Source of the DNA: Clavulina sp. PMI_390
Taxonomy: Eukaryota; Basidiomycota; Agaricomycetes; Cantharellales; Hydnaceae
Reading direction: 5' to 3'
NCBI GenBank assembly: GCA_015039315.1
Contig: WIDE01000096.1
Location: 1-64,000, forward strand
Length of the DNA: 64,000 bases
The position numbers and the translations under genes were made by a program. Shown here piece after piece: positions 46,616-57,934 of this stretch (its first letter is position 1; the number at the start of each line of letters is the position of its first letter). The notes beneath the pieces are model-generated. The model worked only from the letters and a program-made list of their open reading frames with translations, was not told the DNA's origin and searched no databases.

Positions 46616-48516
46616 GTGAACTCCTCAAACTCGGATACCATTGGTGGAGGCGCCATTAGTGAACATCCTGGAACCAGCGACGAGGGCCGAAAGCCCTCGG
46701 ACGAGCAGAATCCTATCATTCTGTCTCCAACCACGACCTCGTCCACCATCAATTCATCGGGATCCTCTTCTGGCGGGACGTTATCGACTGTTGATCCTCA
46801 CGCTGTCTCTAAGGCAGAGGCCGAGTCATACTACGCTGGCCTTCCTTCTCGACCCATATTGATATATCGCACAGGAAAGAAGTGGCTGCCGCCTAAAGGT
46901 CCCGAGGCCTATGGATATCGTAGGGAGCTTCGTGAGGTTTTCTGTCATCCCATCGTCAGTGTTTGGACCCACGACCTGGGCTGGAGAATTGTCGATATTA
47001 TGGATGCCCATCAAGTCAGTGAAGAGATTTCCAATGTTTCTCAAGCTATTCTAACTAGTATACGTAGATTCGCTTTATCACAATAGATGTAATACGGTAC
47101 AAGATATTCAACGTTGACGAAGAACCAGTCTTTGGACCTGTGACTATCCGGATTGGCGTCGACTCTGGATCCACTACCCCGACTGCTGCACATCATGTGG
47201 CTCAGGAGGTTCTAGCTCTTTTGAAGGACTATGGGATGAGCGATGTGGACGTCGACTTCCACGAGTCCCACCACATACGCCTCGCCGGCCCGCCGCTAAT
47301 GAAACCTGTCGATGAACTAGATCCACTTGCCAGCGTGGTCATCCCCTTTACTCCCACAATTGGATTCCCCGTCTCCAGTACCGCAAGACCCACTGCCCAA
47401 GGCTCGATGGCCCTCTACCTCTCCGAAGGTGGCGACAGTAACACTCTTTTTGGCCTTACCTGTCGCCATGTTATTATCGGACCTGAGGAACCTAACGATG
47501 ATTTCATTCATCCCGAAAGTGGACCAAACAACATTTCGTTACTTAGCGAGCCAGGTTTCTCAAGGGCTACCGCGGACGTAGCCTCTGAAATCGCCGCCTG
47601 TGATACATCAGTCAAACACCGGCTTAAGCGAATCGAGTGGTTCAAAAAAGTGGAGAAGGGAGATAATGCTGATAGTGTTATACAAGCTTCTCAGCATCGG
47701 ACTGAGACTCAGTCGCTGTTGAGCAAGGAGCTAGGGAAGAAAGCTGAACTTGAAAAGTTCCTCCTTCATCTCAATTCCGACTGGCAAAATGTCGGCCACC
47801 GTATTCTCGGCCCCGTGATCAGATCCCCCCCTATCCGTTTAGGTGCTGGTGAGCACCGGCTGACCGAAGATTGGGCCATCTTTGAGATTGACAGGACAAA
47901 ACTTGGCGACGGCTTTGCGGGCAACAGGATTGACCTTGGTATGTTTTGACTGTCTAACTGGAATGGGTGCTAAGCTTTCCTCAACGGAAATATATTAGGA
48001 ACAAAGATTTCGGCGGTCGATTTCGAGGCAAAATGCTCCCCTCACAAACCTGCCAGCTGGAGCTTTGACTACCCCGCGGATCGTCTTCTTGCACTTGATG
48101 GTATCATCAGTGAACACCTCATGCGTCACCCTGATATGTCGGATTCGGATGATGAGCCATGCTTGCTGGTGGTGAAACGTGGCGCTGCGACAGGTCTCAC
48201 AATTGGCCGTGCTAATGGTGTCTTTTCTATCAGTCGCGAGTACGTTGTTGGAAATGCAACCCTCAGCGGAACCTCCATGGAATGGGCAATACTCAACTAT
48301 GACAAGAATTCGCCAGCATTCTCAGATCCCGGCGATTCGGGCTCTATCATTACCGATATCCGCGGTCGTATTGGCGGAATGCTCACTGGTGGTCCCACGG
48401 CTCGTAATACTCTATCCACTGACCTGACATACGCCACACCTTTCTGGTGGCTCCTCGAGCGAATCAAAGAGAACGGGTTTCCCAACGCCCATTTTAACGT
48501 TCAGCCGCATCAATAA
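46616..48516 (+). CDS. Trypsin-like serine protease-fold protein, intact catalytic triad
   Basis: Double beta-barrel serine protease of the chymotrypsin/HtrA type, cytosolic as far as can be seen (no signal peptide). Exon a (46616-46986 or later) has a Ser/Thr-rich N-terminus, then LPSRPILIYRTGKKWLPPKG. Exon b, from about 47068, has FITIDVIRYKIFNVDEEPVF and the protease core. The His is in LTCRHVI (codon 47467), the Asp in TEDWAIFEID (47869) and the Ser in DPGDSGSII (48337), followed by IRGRIGGMLTGG. A charged helical insert of about 90 residues separates His and Asp. The last exon starts near 48000 and stops at 48516. The frame at 46616 begins with GTG directly after an AG acceptor, so the true ATG is probably in an unseen upstream exon. 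Two broken copies flank it, which shows recent local duplication. Confidence 0.75.
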
Positions 48517-49329
48517 CTCATTCTTGCGTCGTTTCACTCTTTTCTGTCAAATCTTCAAGTACATCATGTTTCCTGGCGCGGGCAAGTGCTTTGAATATCG
48601 TTCAATCTCAGGTTTGTCTCCTTTACTTCAACAAGCCTCTTTCCCCGAGTAACAGCTTTGAAATCTAGCTCCTCCGCAATCTCGCATTGCCCAATCGACC
48701 GTCGGATACCTTCCTCTCTAACGGCCCATCAAGACATCAGTTCAACAAAACATCTCCTCACATTGGTCAGATTGCATAATGCACCCTCATGTCCCCGTAT
48801 CGTTCGTGATTATCACTATTTGTATTTTTTTTTTCCCCTACCTCATGTCGATTATCTCAAATTATCTCTATATTGTTTTTTGGTACCTGGTCCGAATAAT
48901 ATAAAGCAAGAAGAACAACCGGGCACTAATCGGAGGAGACTCCTAGTCGGCTTCAGCAACACGGAAAAAGACAACAATGTGGATGAAGAAGAAAAGGCAA
49001 TAGATCACTGCTAGACCTTACGCAGCAATCGAGAAGCCACAGGAGGGACTGGCGACATTCAGGCTTCCGTCCTCAGGCTAAACCTGAATGAGGAAAAGTC
49101 AATGAGCATGTCCTGGGAGCTGTCCTGCGTTTGTCACCCACTAGGCTAGGGGTCAGACAGTGCCATTTTGCCGAGAGCCGCGTGCTTTCAAGCCTCACAA
49201 GACTCCGCTCGGCGTCAGCTTCCACGGGATCAACATCGGCCTGCATCCATTGTTTGTATCTGACGACTCATCTTGACGGAATAAGCCCTTCGTATACCCT
49301 TATGTAATAAACTTTAGGCCGTCGAGCTT
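48517..49329. other. Intergenic region
   Basis: About 810 bp between the intact trypsin-like gene and pseudogene 2. No domain or paralogue was found in the short open frames. A run of T followed by C-rich sequence is at about 48826-48840. Confidence 0.4.
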
Positions 49330-49790
49330 CCCCAAAAGCGATCCCTCATCGGCTTGGACACTGGTAGTTTGAATATCTGGAAGACCGACTCAGGGCGCTC
49401 GAGGGGGTTATCACGCACGACTGGATGCGTAGCCCTGAGATGTGAGGAACCCTTAGACGGATTATATTTAATGGTCGTCAAGTGCGATAGTACCATTGGT
49501 ACTACCCTTGGACGCGCGAATGGTGCCTTCTCGATGGTTCGCTGGTAGTTCGGGGTGGCACGGCCCGTCAGTCAACATCTGTGTAGTCGGTCATTATCAA
49601 CCACGATGACACGTCAGAATTCTTCAGACCATAGAGATCAAAGTGTCATTCTCGCCAAATTTTGTGGCTGGTTTGGTCGTCTGCTCACTGGAGTTTTTGG
49701 AACCTTTGAGAATAGGATGTTCTACTATTTCTCTGTTCCACGCTCATGTCAGCGAATCAGATTCAGAGAGATCTAGTAGCTCCAGCCCGA
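49330..49790 (+). pseudogene. Trypsin-like protease pseudogene 2
   Basis: Second degenerate 3' fragment of the trypsin-like gene, most similar to pseudogene 1. It encodes RLRALEGVITHDWMRSPEM followed by a stop, then in other frames a segment aligned with the strands before the catalytic Ser, then FCGWFGRLLTGVFGTF. The GDSG motif is lost. After 49790 the similarity to pseudogene 1 continues through non-coding sequence to 49880, where the other copy meets the N gap. Both pseudogenes therefore come from one already broken copy that was later duplicated. Confidence 0.7.
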
Positions 49791-51140
49791 GGAAATAGAC
49801 GGGATATTGATAGAACCACCTTCCGAGTAAATAGCAACGGCATCGGAGACGAAAATATTGAGGCGCGAGTGGGCAAGACACCAGGGTATACTGGACGACT
49901 GGATTGTACAAGAATGTCATCAATTCGGGAGAAAAGCCGAAAATGGTTTCGACACGCGCAGCTTAACGAGAGACGCATGGTATCCATCACGATGATAGAC
50001 AGTCATAGACTAGGCTCGTTCAATGGACAGCCCTTGTCATTCAGCACAGTTGATGTCAGACCTTATATGAAACAATCCTCGGTAGCCCTAATTAGAGAGC
50101 AAATTTAACTTCGTATCATAACGGGCTCATATGATGTGTCAGGCAAAACTTTTTGTGACAGCAGTGTGAATCGAGAAATTCGTGTTTGGTCATGTTTTGT
50201 TCGTGGCGAAGTGTGACAGGAACCCCAGAAGATGCTGGCTCGGGTGGTGGCCCACCTGCCTATCATCCTACAAACTCTCTAGAAAACGCTCGATTATCGC
50301 TAGTTCATCTGATTTCAAGCATTTGACCCGAAGGTGAGGATTCTTTGGCTCGGTTTCAGGAGCTTGACTGCGACACCCGTGATGCATCATCCCTGGGGGT
50401 TTGAGACATTTCGTGAGTCACACTCCCGTACTGCTCGATTGACTGCCGCGTGTCGAGGTTGAGTCCGGGCGATAACCCCGAATCCTAAACCAAGCTTCCT
50501 TGGATGAGTTGCTACGAGACAAACGGTCCTGAGTTGTCCGTCCATAGTCCCTGACTTGTAACCGCATCCCACCGCATCTTCCAAATCCATCGATGCCATT
50601 ATGCATCTATCTCGTAAACACGGCAATTCTGACTCAACGGCCCCGTATCTCCACAACATTGACTTTAACGAGAAAAATTCTTTCGAACGCCGATTCTTGT
50701 GCCGGGGCTGACGACTTGCGACACTGATGAATATTCCTTAGCGTAAACTAGCTCCGAACGAGAATGATATTTCCATTGACATCTGTCAGCGCCTTGTGCT
50801 TGGGCTTGAGTCAGGTGCAGCTCCCTTTGTCAGAGAATCGCGACTCCTCCTCAACTCGATGCATCTGACCTGGCTGCAAATCCGTCGGTCGACCTCTGAT
50901 AGAATGTAGTGCTGCCGTGGAGCATGATGGATATGCAGCCGAATCTGTCAACTGAAATAGATGCATTTGTACTCGGCGGGATGTACGATACGCCCGCTCA
51001 CGGTACCAGCTCCCGACCCACCTCGTTGTTCCCATGCGTAAGCGAGAGGATTTGGGCTCAAATACCGCCCCAGTCCTTCGCTTCCTAGCTCATCACCCCA
51101 CTCTCTCTCCTCTCCATTGCGCCTCTCGCCCCATCATACC
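49791..51140. other. Intergenic region, right part of the duplicated block
   Basis: About 1.35 kb. From about 50150 it parallels 42980-43990, the promoter side of the first MOCOS-like gene. A 120-codon frame overlapping the pseudogene end (to 50108) has no recognisable features. No gene is called. Confidence 0.45.
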
Positions 51141-53089
51141 ATGTCATCTCTAACACCCTTCTCCATCGGATCGGGCGAGACGGTCGCCTCTGCGACTAAA
51201 CGTTTCGTTGCGTCCCATCCTACATATCTTGAAACCTCCCCGATTGACGAGCTTCGGCGTCGCGAGTTCAAACGCCTCGAAGGAGGTGGTGTGTACGTCG
51301 ATTATACCGGCGCAGGGCTTTACCCCGAGTCGCTCGTCCACGATCACGCCAAAATACTTGCAACCAATGTCTTTGGCAACCCTCACTCAGCTTCTCCTAG
51401 GTTCGTCCTACTGACTTTGCCATCGCTCGATTGTCCATATTGGTAACCATGCCTGTTGATAACATTTGACAGCTCCATGCTTTCTTCCACATATGTCCAC
51501 GCCGCACGAATCGCGGTGCTTAATTTTTTCGATGCTGATCCCGAGGAATACGATGTGGTCTTCACTCCGAATGCGAGTGGTGCACTGCGCATCATTGGCG
51601 AATCATACCCTTTTGTCAAAGGCACGAGCGACCTCGTTCTCCCTCTTGATGCACACAACTCTGTCAACGGGCTCCGCGAATTTGCTACCAAGGCGGGTGC
51701 CAAGGTTGACTATATGCCTATCGAGGTAGCATCCAAGCAACGCTTCGAGGCGCCCTCGGAATCGGCTGGCGGGCTCTTTGTTCTCACTGGTCAATCTAAC
51801 TTGTCGGGCTTGAAGGGCAATCTGAACCTCCTCGCCGACGCCAAGGCTCGAGGTTATGATACACTCCTCGATGCTGCCGCTTTGGCCCCATCAACGGCAA
51901 TCTCGCTCCGGTCCCTAAATGGCTCCGTCGATGCCCTGGCCATCAGTTTATACAAGCTTATCGGCTATCCGACAGGGGTCGGGTGCCTCGTGGCGAGGAA
52001 GGAATTCCTTGCTAAGCTAAGAAAGCCTTGGTTCAGCGGTGGTTCTGTACTCATTGTTCAGGTTAGTGTGGCATCCTATACTTGTGGGTTACTAAGGCTG
52101 ATTTTTTTTTTCGGCTTTAGAGTCCGAGTATGGGCCGACTGCTCCTTGATGGCCACGAGCGTTGGGAGGATGGGACTGTCAACTTCCTATCGTGAGTGAC
52201 CAGCCCTCGCATGACTCCAACGTCAACTGATTCACCCCCTCCCCCTTGTTTTTGGTTATTCCCGATGGTATATCCCCTCGTGGTGTCCCCGCATATTACT
52301 CCTGTCTGTCTGTCACCTGCCTCCCCCTGCTCTTGCCCCCTTGTCCCTGTCATCTGCCACCCATCTGTATCTAGCCTAATCGCTGTCCCGCGCGGTCTGC
52401 AGATCCTGAACAACCATCTTCCCATCATGGCCAAACGCCTTCCGCTCCTTATGCATTTCACCCTATCCTCTCTTACGTCCCTGAAACACGCGAACGGCGC
52501 TCCGCTGGTTGAACTTCACTCTCCGTCGTCACCTGACGCTTACTCTCCTTCCGACCACGGTGCCGTAATCAGCATGTCATTCCTCAAGCCAAGTGGCGGT
52601 CGTGTCCCCCCTCACGCCGTCGAGCAGCGCGCATCCACTGCTAATATTCACGTCCGCGCCGGGTGCCTGTGCAACCCTGGCGCTGCCAGCTGCCTCCTCG
52701 GACGCGCCAAGATGCTCAACGACTGGGAGATCCACGCGCAGGACTCGCAGGGCAACTACGACACGCCTGCCTCCGTCAAGGAGTCGTATGCCGCCAACGA
52801 GCACATGGAGCGTCTGATCCGTGACGAGGGGGTCGTGCGCATTAGCTTTGGACTGGCGAGCGCTATTTCGGATGCTGCAGCCTTTGTCGACTTTTCTCGG
52901 AGCTTTTTGGATGTGGATACCGCTGTTCCGAAGGAGGTCGAGGCGGTGGCGCCCAAGTTAAGGACGAAGACTGCTGCGCAGGTGGAGATTATCCGGGAGG
53001 AAATTCAGCCGACGAGGCGGCGCTCGGGAGTATTGGCGAAGCTTCGCGGCTTGCAGAGGAGGGTGCTGTCGACTGGCACCGCCCACTAA
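50440..53089 (+). repeat. Duplicated block, copy 2 (pairs with about 43290-45951)
   Basis: Second copy of the MOCOS-like gene and its upstream region. Exons 1 and 3 have the same length as in copy 1 (260 and 71 nt), exon 4 too (715 nt), and exon 2 differs by one codon. Edges are approximate. Confidence 0.75.
51141..53089 (+). CDS. Class-V aminotransferase, molybdenum-cofactor-sulfurase-like, without MOSC domain (copy 2)
   Basis: Paralogue of the gene at 43994. Exons 51141-51400, 51473-52061, 52121-52191 and 52375-53089 give 544 aa. Key motifs are conserved: VYVDYTGAGLYPESLV, NVFGNPHSASPR, PNASGALRIIGESYP, LLDAAALAPSTAISL, the PLP lysine in ALAISLYKLIGYPTG, RWEDGTVNFLS, and the Cys loop HVRAGCLCNPGAASC. 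Divergence between the copies is concentrated at the N-terminus and the basic C-terminus. Neither has a MOSC domain. The frame is intact throughout, so both copies are probably functional. The reaction is inferred from the family: PLP-dependent C-S cleavage of cysteine or a related substrate. A role in Moco maturation is not shown. Confidence 0.83.
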
Positions 53090-53772
53090 TCTGTTCCAGA
53101 ATTACTTTCAAGCTTTGTACCATAGATGAGTATGTTGTATAATGTCTGTGGATTCTTTGGTTGTACTGTCGCATGTGAATCTCCTGCTTTCTACTCCTCC
53201 TAATTAATGAATATCCCCCTCTTCTCGATTTCTTTCGCTTTCTAAGCAGCCCTATGGATACCGCTAGGCGAGTAAAGTAAGCGTCTGCCGTAACACCGAT
53301 TCGGCAATTGTCGGTGGGCCGCCAAGCAAAAGTCAACATCCCCCACTGGCGAGTTGATTCTTCTCCACTACCTGATAGGACACAACTCGCGCCAGTCCCA
53401 AACGAAAGATTGAGGAATTGAACTCTATGTTGTTCGATTCTTATTTGTTTCTCGTTTTTCACCTTTTGTCAAGAGAAAGGATCTTTCTTTCGCTCGCCTG
53501 AGGTCACTCAAGTATAAAATCAAAATTCCCTTGGCTGCATTTTCTGTTCTCGAGCAAGCTGCACTATCCGACTAGCACAATCTAATCTGGGCCTCAGCAA
53601 TCTCTTGACACGCCTACTGCGCGGTCAACTGTATTGCCACAACCATGTGACATGACTCGACTCTGACAGCCCAACTGAGCACCGCCTCTAAATCATCAAT
53701 CGCAGCAAACATATATACACTGCGATAACGGCCTCGCTTATTCCTGACACGACCCGCGTTGCAGCCCCACAT
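53090..53772. other. Intergenic region
   Basis: About 680 bp between the second MOCOS-like gene and the next plus-strand gene. A minus-strand open frame (52989-53462) overlaps the MOCOS-like 3' end and has no features. The promoter of the next gene should be here; TATATACAC at 53711-53719 lies about 60 bp before its start. Confidence 0.45.
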
Positions 53773-56390
53773 ATGGAGTCACTGGTGAGCCAAGCGAATC
53801 TCCATGTGGCTCAAGTTGGCATCTCACACAGTCACTTAGCCTCTTGATCTTCTGGACTTTCATGGAGCGGGGCCTTTCATTCTCGACGTCGACATCAACA
53901 CCATAGCAACCCGCGATACCCCTACCCCCTCTCCTCCGCCCTCTCTCCATACTCCGGTGTCAACTGCTCAGTCAAGCATATTGATTCCGAATGCAGGAGT
54001 GGTTGACTTTTCCCTTCCGGATTTCTGTTCCTATGTCGACGAGTCCCCGTCTTTATCTCAAGGGACTATACTGTCCGTCGAAGGCTACCGCCAGCGATCT
54101 GGAGTCGTAGTGCATCGGTTTGTTGTCCTTGAGCTGTCGTTTGAAGGGCAGGGGATCCGTTGGCTGCGACTGGACCGCCGCAGGGAACAAGGTGTATCCG
54201 TGATGAAATTCGTAAAGGGTGCTGGTGAAACTGAGGCGAATGATAAAGTACGTAGAGCCTCAACATCCCACATTCAATCTTCCTAAAGCCTTTGACTTTC
54301 TCTATTGAGCGTAGGCTTCGCTCTCTGGCACTAAATTGAAGCTGATCGGAAAGGCTACTCTCGAGAACAAACGTCCGACACAGTCGACAAACCGCCCATC
54401 AATGTCCAATCTTAACCGACTCCTTCGTATCATCACCGAGGAGCTTGAAAAGTATCATATTTGGCCCGTACGTCTGGCTCTAGCTGATAGTCCGTGATAA
54501 ATTAGCTCACATTTATGCTTAGGATAATTGCTGGTTTTTTTTGCTCCCTAATACAGCAGCACATCGCTGCCGCAAAAGATGGTTGGTACGGGAACGTAAA
54601 ACATCTTGAGATAGGTAACACCATCCGTCATAACGTCCTAGCACGTTATTGGGGTCACAGTTCTCCTACTCCGGGCCCGGTCTCTCGCCCTTCTGCCGAA
54701 GACACCCCTTGGCTGGCGGACGCCGCGGCTCATCCTGATGTTCGCCCTAGCCACGCCCAGGAAGAGACAAACCAGCGACCAAATCCTGTTACGCAACACA
54801 CCCGTTCTTATTCCAGCCCCAGTTCGGTAGCCCTGCCTTTGAATAGGCTTCCATCCCCTCGGCGCAATCAAACTATAGGAGAGGTGCCTCCTTCATCATT
54901 TACACATCAAAAAGTCAGCCCAAGAGATGTGTATCCGCTGGGCGTGAAAACACAAAGATCTCATACTCTCCCCTCACCCGCAACATTGAGGAATAACAAG
55001 GGTGCATCAGGCTCAGGCTATCACGGCGAGGTTCAAGGACCCTCTGCCTCCTCAGGCCAATCATCGCGTCCAGAAGCTGCCAGGGGCGCGCTTACAGTCT
55101 CCATTCCGCCGAGTGTGCTGCAACCTTATCCTTCACCGCTCTCCCACTCTCCCACAAACGCGTCCGCCATTTCTCATCACTCCTCGGCGATCACTGAAAA
55201 ATCAATTGCTCCTTCCAAGTCCCCTGCCCTCATACTACATCCATTCCCATCATTTCTCTCCGCATATCCTTCGCCGGTTTCCCCATCTCCTTCGGAGGAT
55301 TTTGTCACTGGCCAATCGATTTTGCAAACTCTTGAAGCTATGCAAAAGCTCAAGTATCTTTCGGACAAAATTCAAGAGTTAATGTCGTCCGCTCAGGTAT
55401 GGGGCCGTTTGTCGAAACGATGACGTGTCCTTCAGCTCATAGGAACGATTATATTCACAGACTGCTGTAGAGGACGTCTACCATTTCCGGCCCACATCTC
55501 GGCCGACCGCCTTACACATTGTGGACCCAGCCGACTCTGAGGCTCGACATTTGGATCTGAGGAAACGTCTCTATGAACGTCTCGCAGATCTCTTAGGGAA
55601 ACTCGCTGCAACACCATCAGTGAGTAAACAGGCGCTCGAGCTGATCACCCACACACGTTACGTCCTCAGAACCGCGTACAAGGACGATGAGCTGCCTGAA
55701 AAAGTGGCGAAACTGTACTTGAACGAGGGCTGCATCTTATTCTCAGCCAAGCGATATGAAGAAGCTATCAAGCCGCTCGAGAACGGGATCCAAATCTACT
55801 CCCAGCTCGATTTCGTCAAGAATGGTTCCATAGTGGCCCATCTGATCGACTGTAATATCCACCTGTCCAAGTCATATCGAGCCTCTAAGAACTCTCTAGT
55901 AGCACAAGAGCACGCGAACGAAGCTGTAGCGTTGGCTGAGGGTGCCCGTGCACTGCTTGAACCTACTTCGGACATCCCAGAGTGGACCAAATGCGCCTGG
56001 CCTCGGGCTCTGATACAGGCCGCCGAGATGGCTTATGCCGCAAAGGACGGTGCAACTGCTCGTGCTCATGGGAATCGGGCATTAAAAATTGCTCGAGATG
56101 TGTTTCGTTCATCCCACTTTCTCTCAGTTGAGGGCGCAGAAGCATTCGCTGACGCACTAAAGATTTGCGATAAGTCTATGCAGGAATTATCTGCTGGATC
56201 TCTAAGACCTGAGATGAACCATGGGAGAGTCGTCCTAGAGCTGGCTGTTGTCTGCTCAGCAGAGGAATGGTATGCTCTTCCGAAAGAGTACCATAAGTGC
56301 AAGTGGCACAATTATGTGGGACAGAAACTTCCCAATACCACCAACACGTGGGGGAGAAATTTTAGGCGCTTCGCGGGTGGTGTGCTTTAA
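53773..56390 (+). CDS. Protein with a His...Asn-Cys (NlpC/P60- or LRAT-like) domain and C-terminal TPR-like helices; frame break at the Cys motif
   Basis: A 12-nt first exon (ATG 53773, MESL) joins PLDLLDFHGAGPFILDVDIN at 53839. The domain then reads VVVHRFVVLELSF (His codon 54113), WLRLDRRREQGVSVMKFVKG, LNRLLRIITEELEKYHIWP and, after an intron, DNCWFF (Cys 54529-54531), followed by SLIQQHIAAAKDGWYG. The frame of NCWFF and that of SLIQQHI differ by one: the T run at 54535-54542 has eight T where seven would keep the frame. Either this is an assembly error or the gene is broken. Beyond lies a Ser/Pro-rich region of about 200 residues, a short coiled coil (LEAMQKLKYLSDKIQEL) and, in the last exon, TPR-like helix pairs (LYLNEGCILFSAKRYEEAIK, then AQEHANEAVALAEGAR). 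The molecular function is unknown. The domain has two relatives in this window. Confidence 0.65.
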
Positions 56391-57934
56391 CGTAGTGCTG
56401 TAAATTTGAGTCTCAAGGATTCAACATGCCTTGGAACGTGTATGTAATATAAATGTTGTATACCCGCCTGTGAAATCGGATCAAGCCTTCGCGAATTTAC
56501 TTGTGAGGCTCGAGGAGAAGATGTGGTGCTAGTATTATCCATGAAGGTGAGGGTTGAAAAGAAAGATAGATGCCGCTGGGGAGTTGGCTTGCCTTGACAG
56601 AATGGGCCGATTTGCACCAAGTCCTTACGATCAAACACCCTAACACGTGCACAACACAACCCTGAGTCAACATGCCGACGTGAGGCCATTCTGAAGTCTA
56701 TAGGTGTTTTTCCCGATTGCGTACAAGAGCATGTTGATGGGTGCAATACATGGACACCATGTTTGCGAGATCGGCCGACCATCACAATATGAGCTACGGA
56801 AGCGCACTTCCCATCATAATAAGCAAGATCGTCTCCGAGTGATCTTGTTGCCTGGATGAATCTGGGTAGGTGATGATGCGTTCGCACGAGATCGAGAGGA
56901 TGGTGCAGCATCCCTCGAGCTCGCGAGGATCGTGAGAGGTTTTATACCCTCGTCATTCCTAAAGCGAAAGAAAAGAGGTAACTAGGACAGCAACAAGGCG
57001 GGGGAGGTGACGTAATGGTCAATACCACGATGAAGATCCCTGATGATCATAGAGAAAACCCCTCTTGGCTATCTTTGCGTGGGTCAAGAGACATGCTACG
57101 AGCAGGCCTCTCGATCGTGACGAGGTAGCGTGGTTAAAATAACAGTGGGTGCAGATTCATAAGCCAGCGAGCGCCTAGGTGCAGTTGCTTTTGTCAAAAT
57201 CAAGGCGCCATGCATTAGTGAGGAAAGAGCGGTGTGGAAGATAAAAAGTGCTGAAAATAAAATCCTATCAACGGCATATCAAGATCGCGGTTTTATCGTG
57301 GACGTATAGACGAGAAGCGTTTATATCGCTCAGCACATTACGTTGGGCCTTAGCTGGCAGAAAGGTATAGCAGCCCCTAGGAGCTGTGGTTGACAAGGGC
57401 TGGCATTGGGCGAGGTACAGCTTGGACTGGGGTCTCTTAGATCAGTGATAGTATGGGGTGCCAGCTCGAGATGAATGTGAAGGGGCGGCGAGAAGGGCAT
57501 TTGGGTTCAGGCGTTGGATGAATCAAGGTTGTGAAATATCAATGAATGACGGGAAGTGTGATGAGATAAAATGGCAATGAAGTCGAAATAGGATGTACAT
57601 AAGATATGATAGTGTGGGGTGGTACTATTCGGAAACGATACATCAGAGGACGGTTAGAGGTACGAAGGTTAGGTGACGTACTCAAAAGTGTGTTTTACGT
57701 GCCCCTCGCATGAGAAGTCGGGGACAAGCGTCGATCGATGGAATGGGGCCAGAACCGTCGTGAAGGCGACCCTCGATCAGATGAAGTGAGGAAAGTTGTC
57801 AATGAGGGGAAGCATGGGCTGGGTAACTGCAACGGCAATCAGCTGATGGCACTAGTGGAAGGCCGGAAGATCGAAATACGTACGTTTTAGGTCGAAGAAG
57901 ACGCACCGGGATACATCAAGCCGGAATAGGGTTG
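56391..57934. other. Convergent intergenic region
   Basis: About 1.5 kb between the 3' ends of the TPR-like gene (+) and Cdk1 (-). The minus-strand frame 56387-56911 (174 codons) overlaps the 3' end of the previous gene and has no recognisable domain, so I do not call it. Much of the region may be long 3' untranslated sequence of Cdk1. Confidence 0.4.

Noticed and set aside
56387..56911. 174-codon minus-strand frame after the TPR-like gene.
   Set aside because: Overlaps the end of that gene, has no recognisable domain, splice structure or paralogue, and a mixed composition typical of chance frames.
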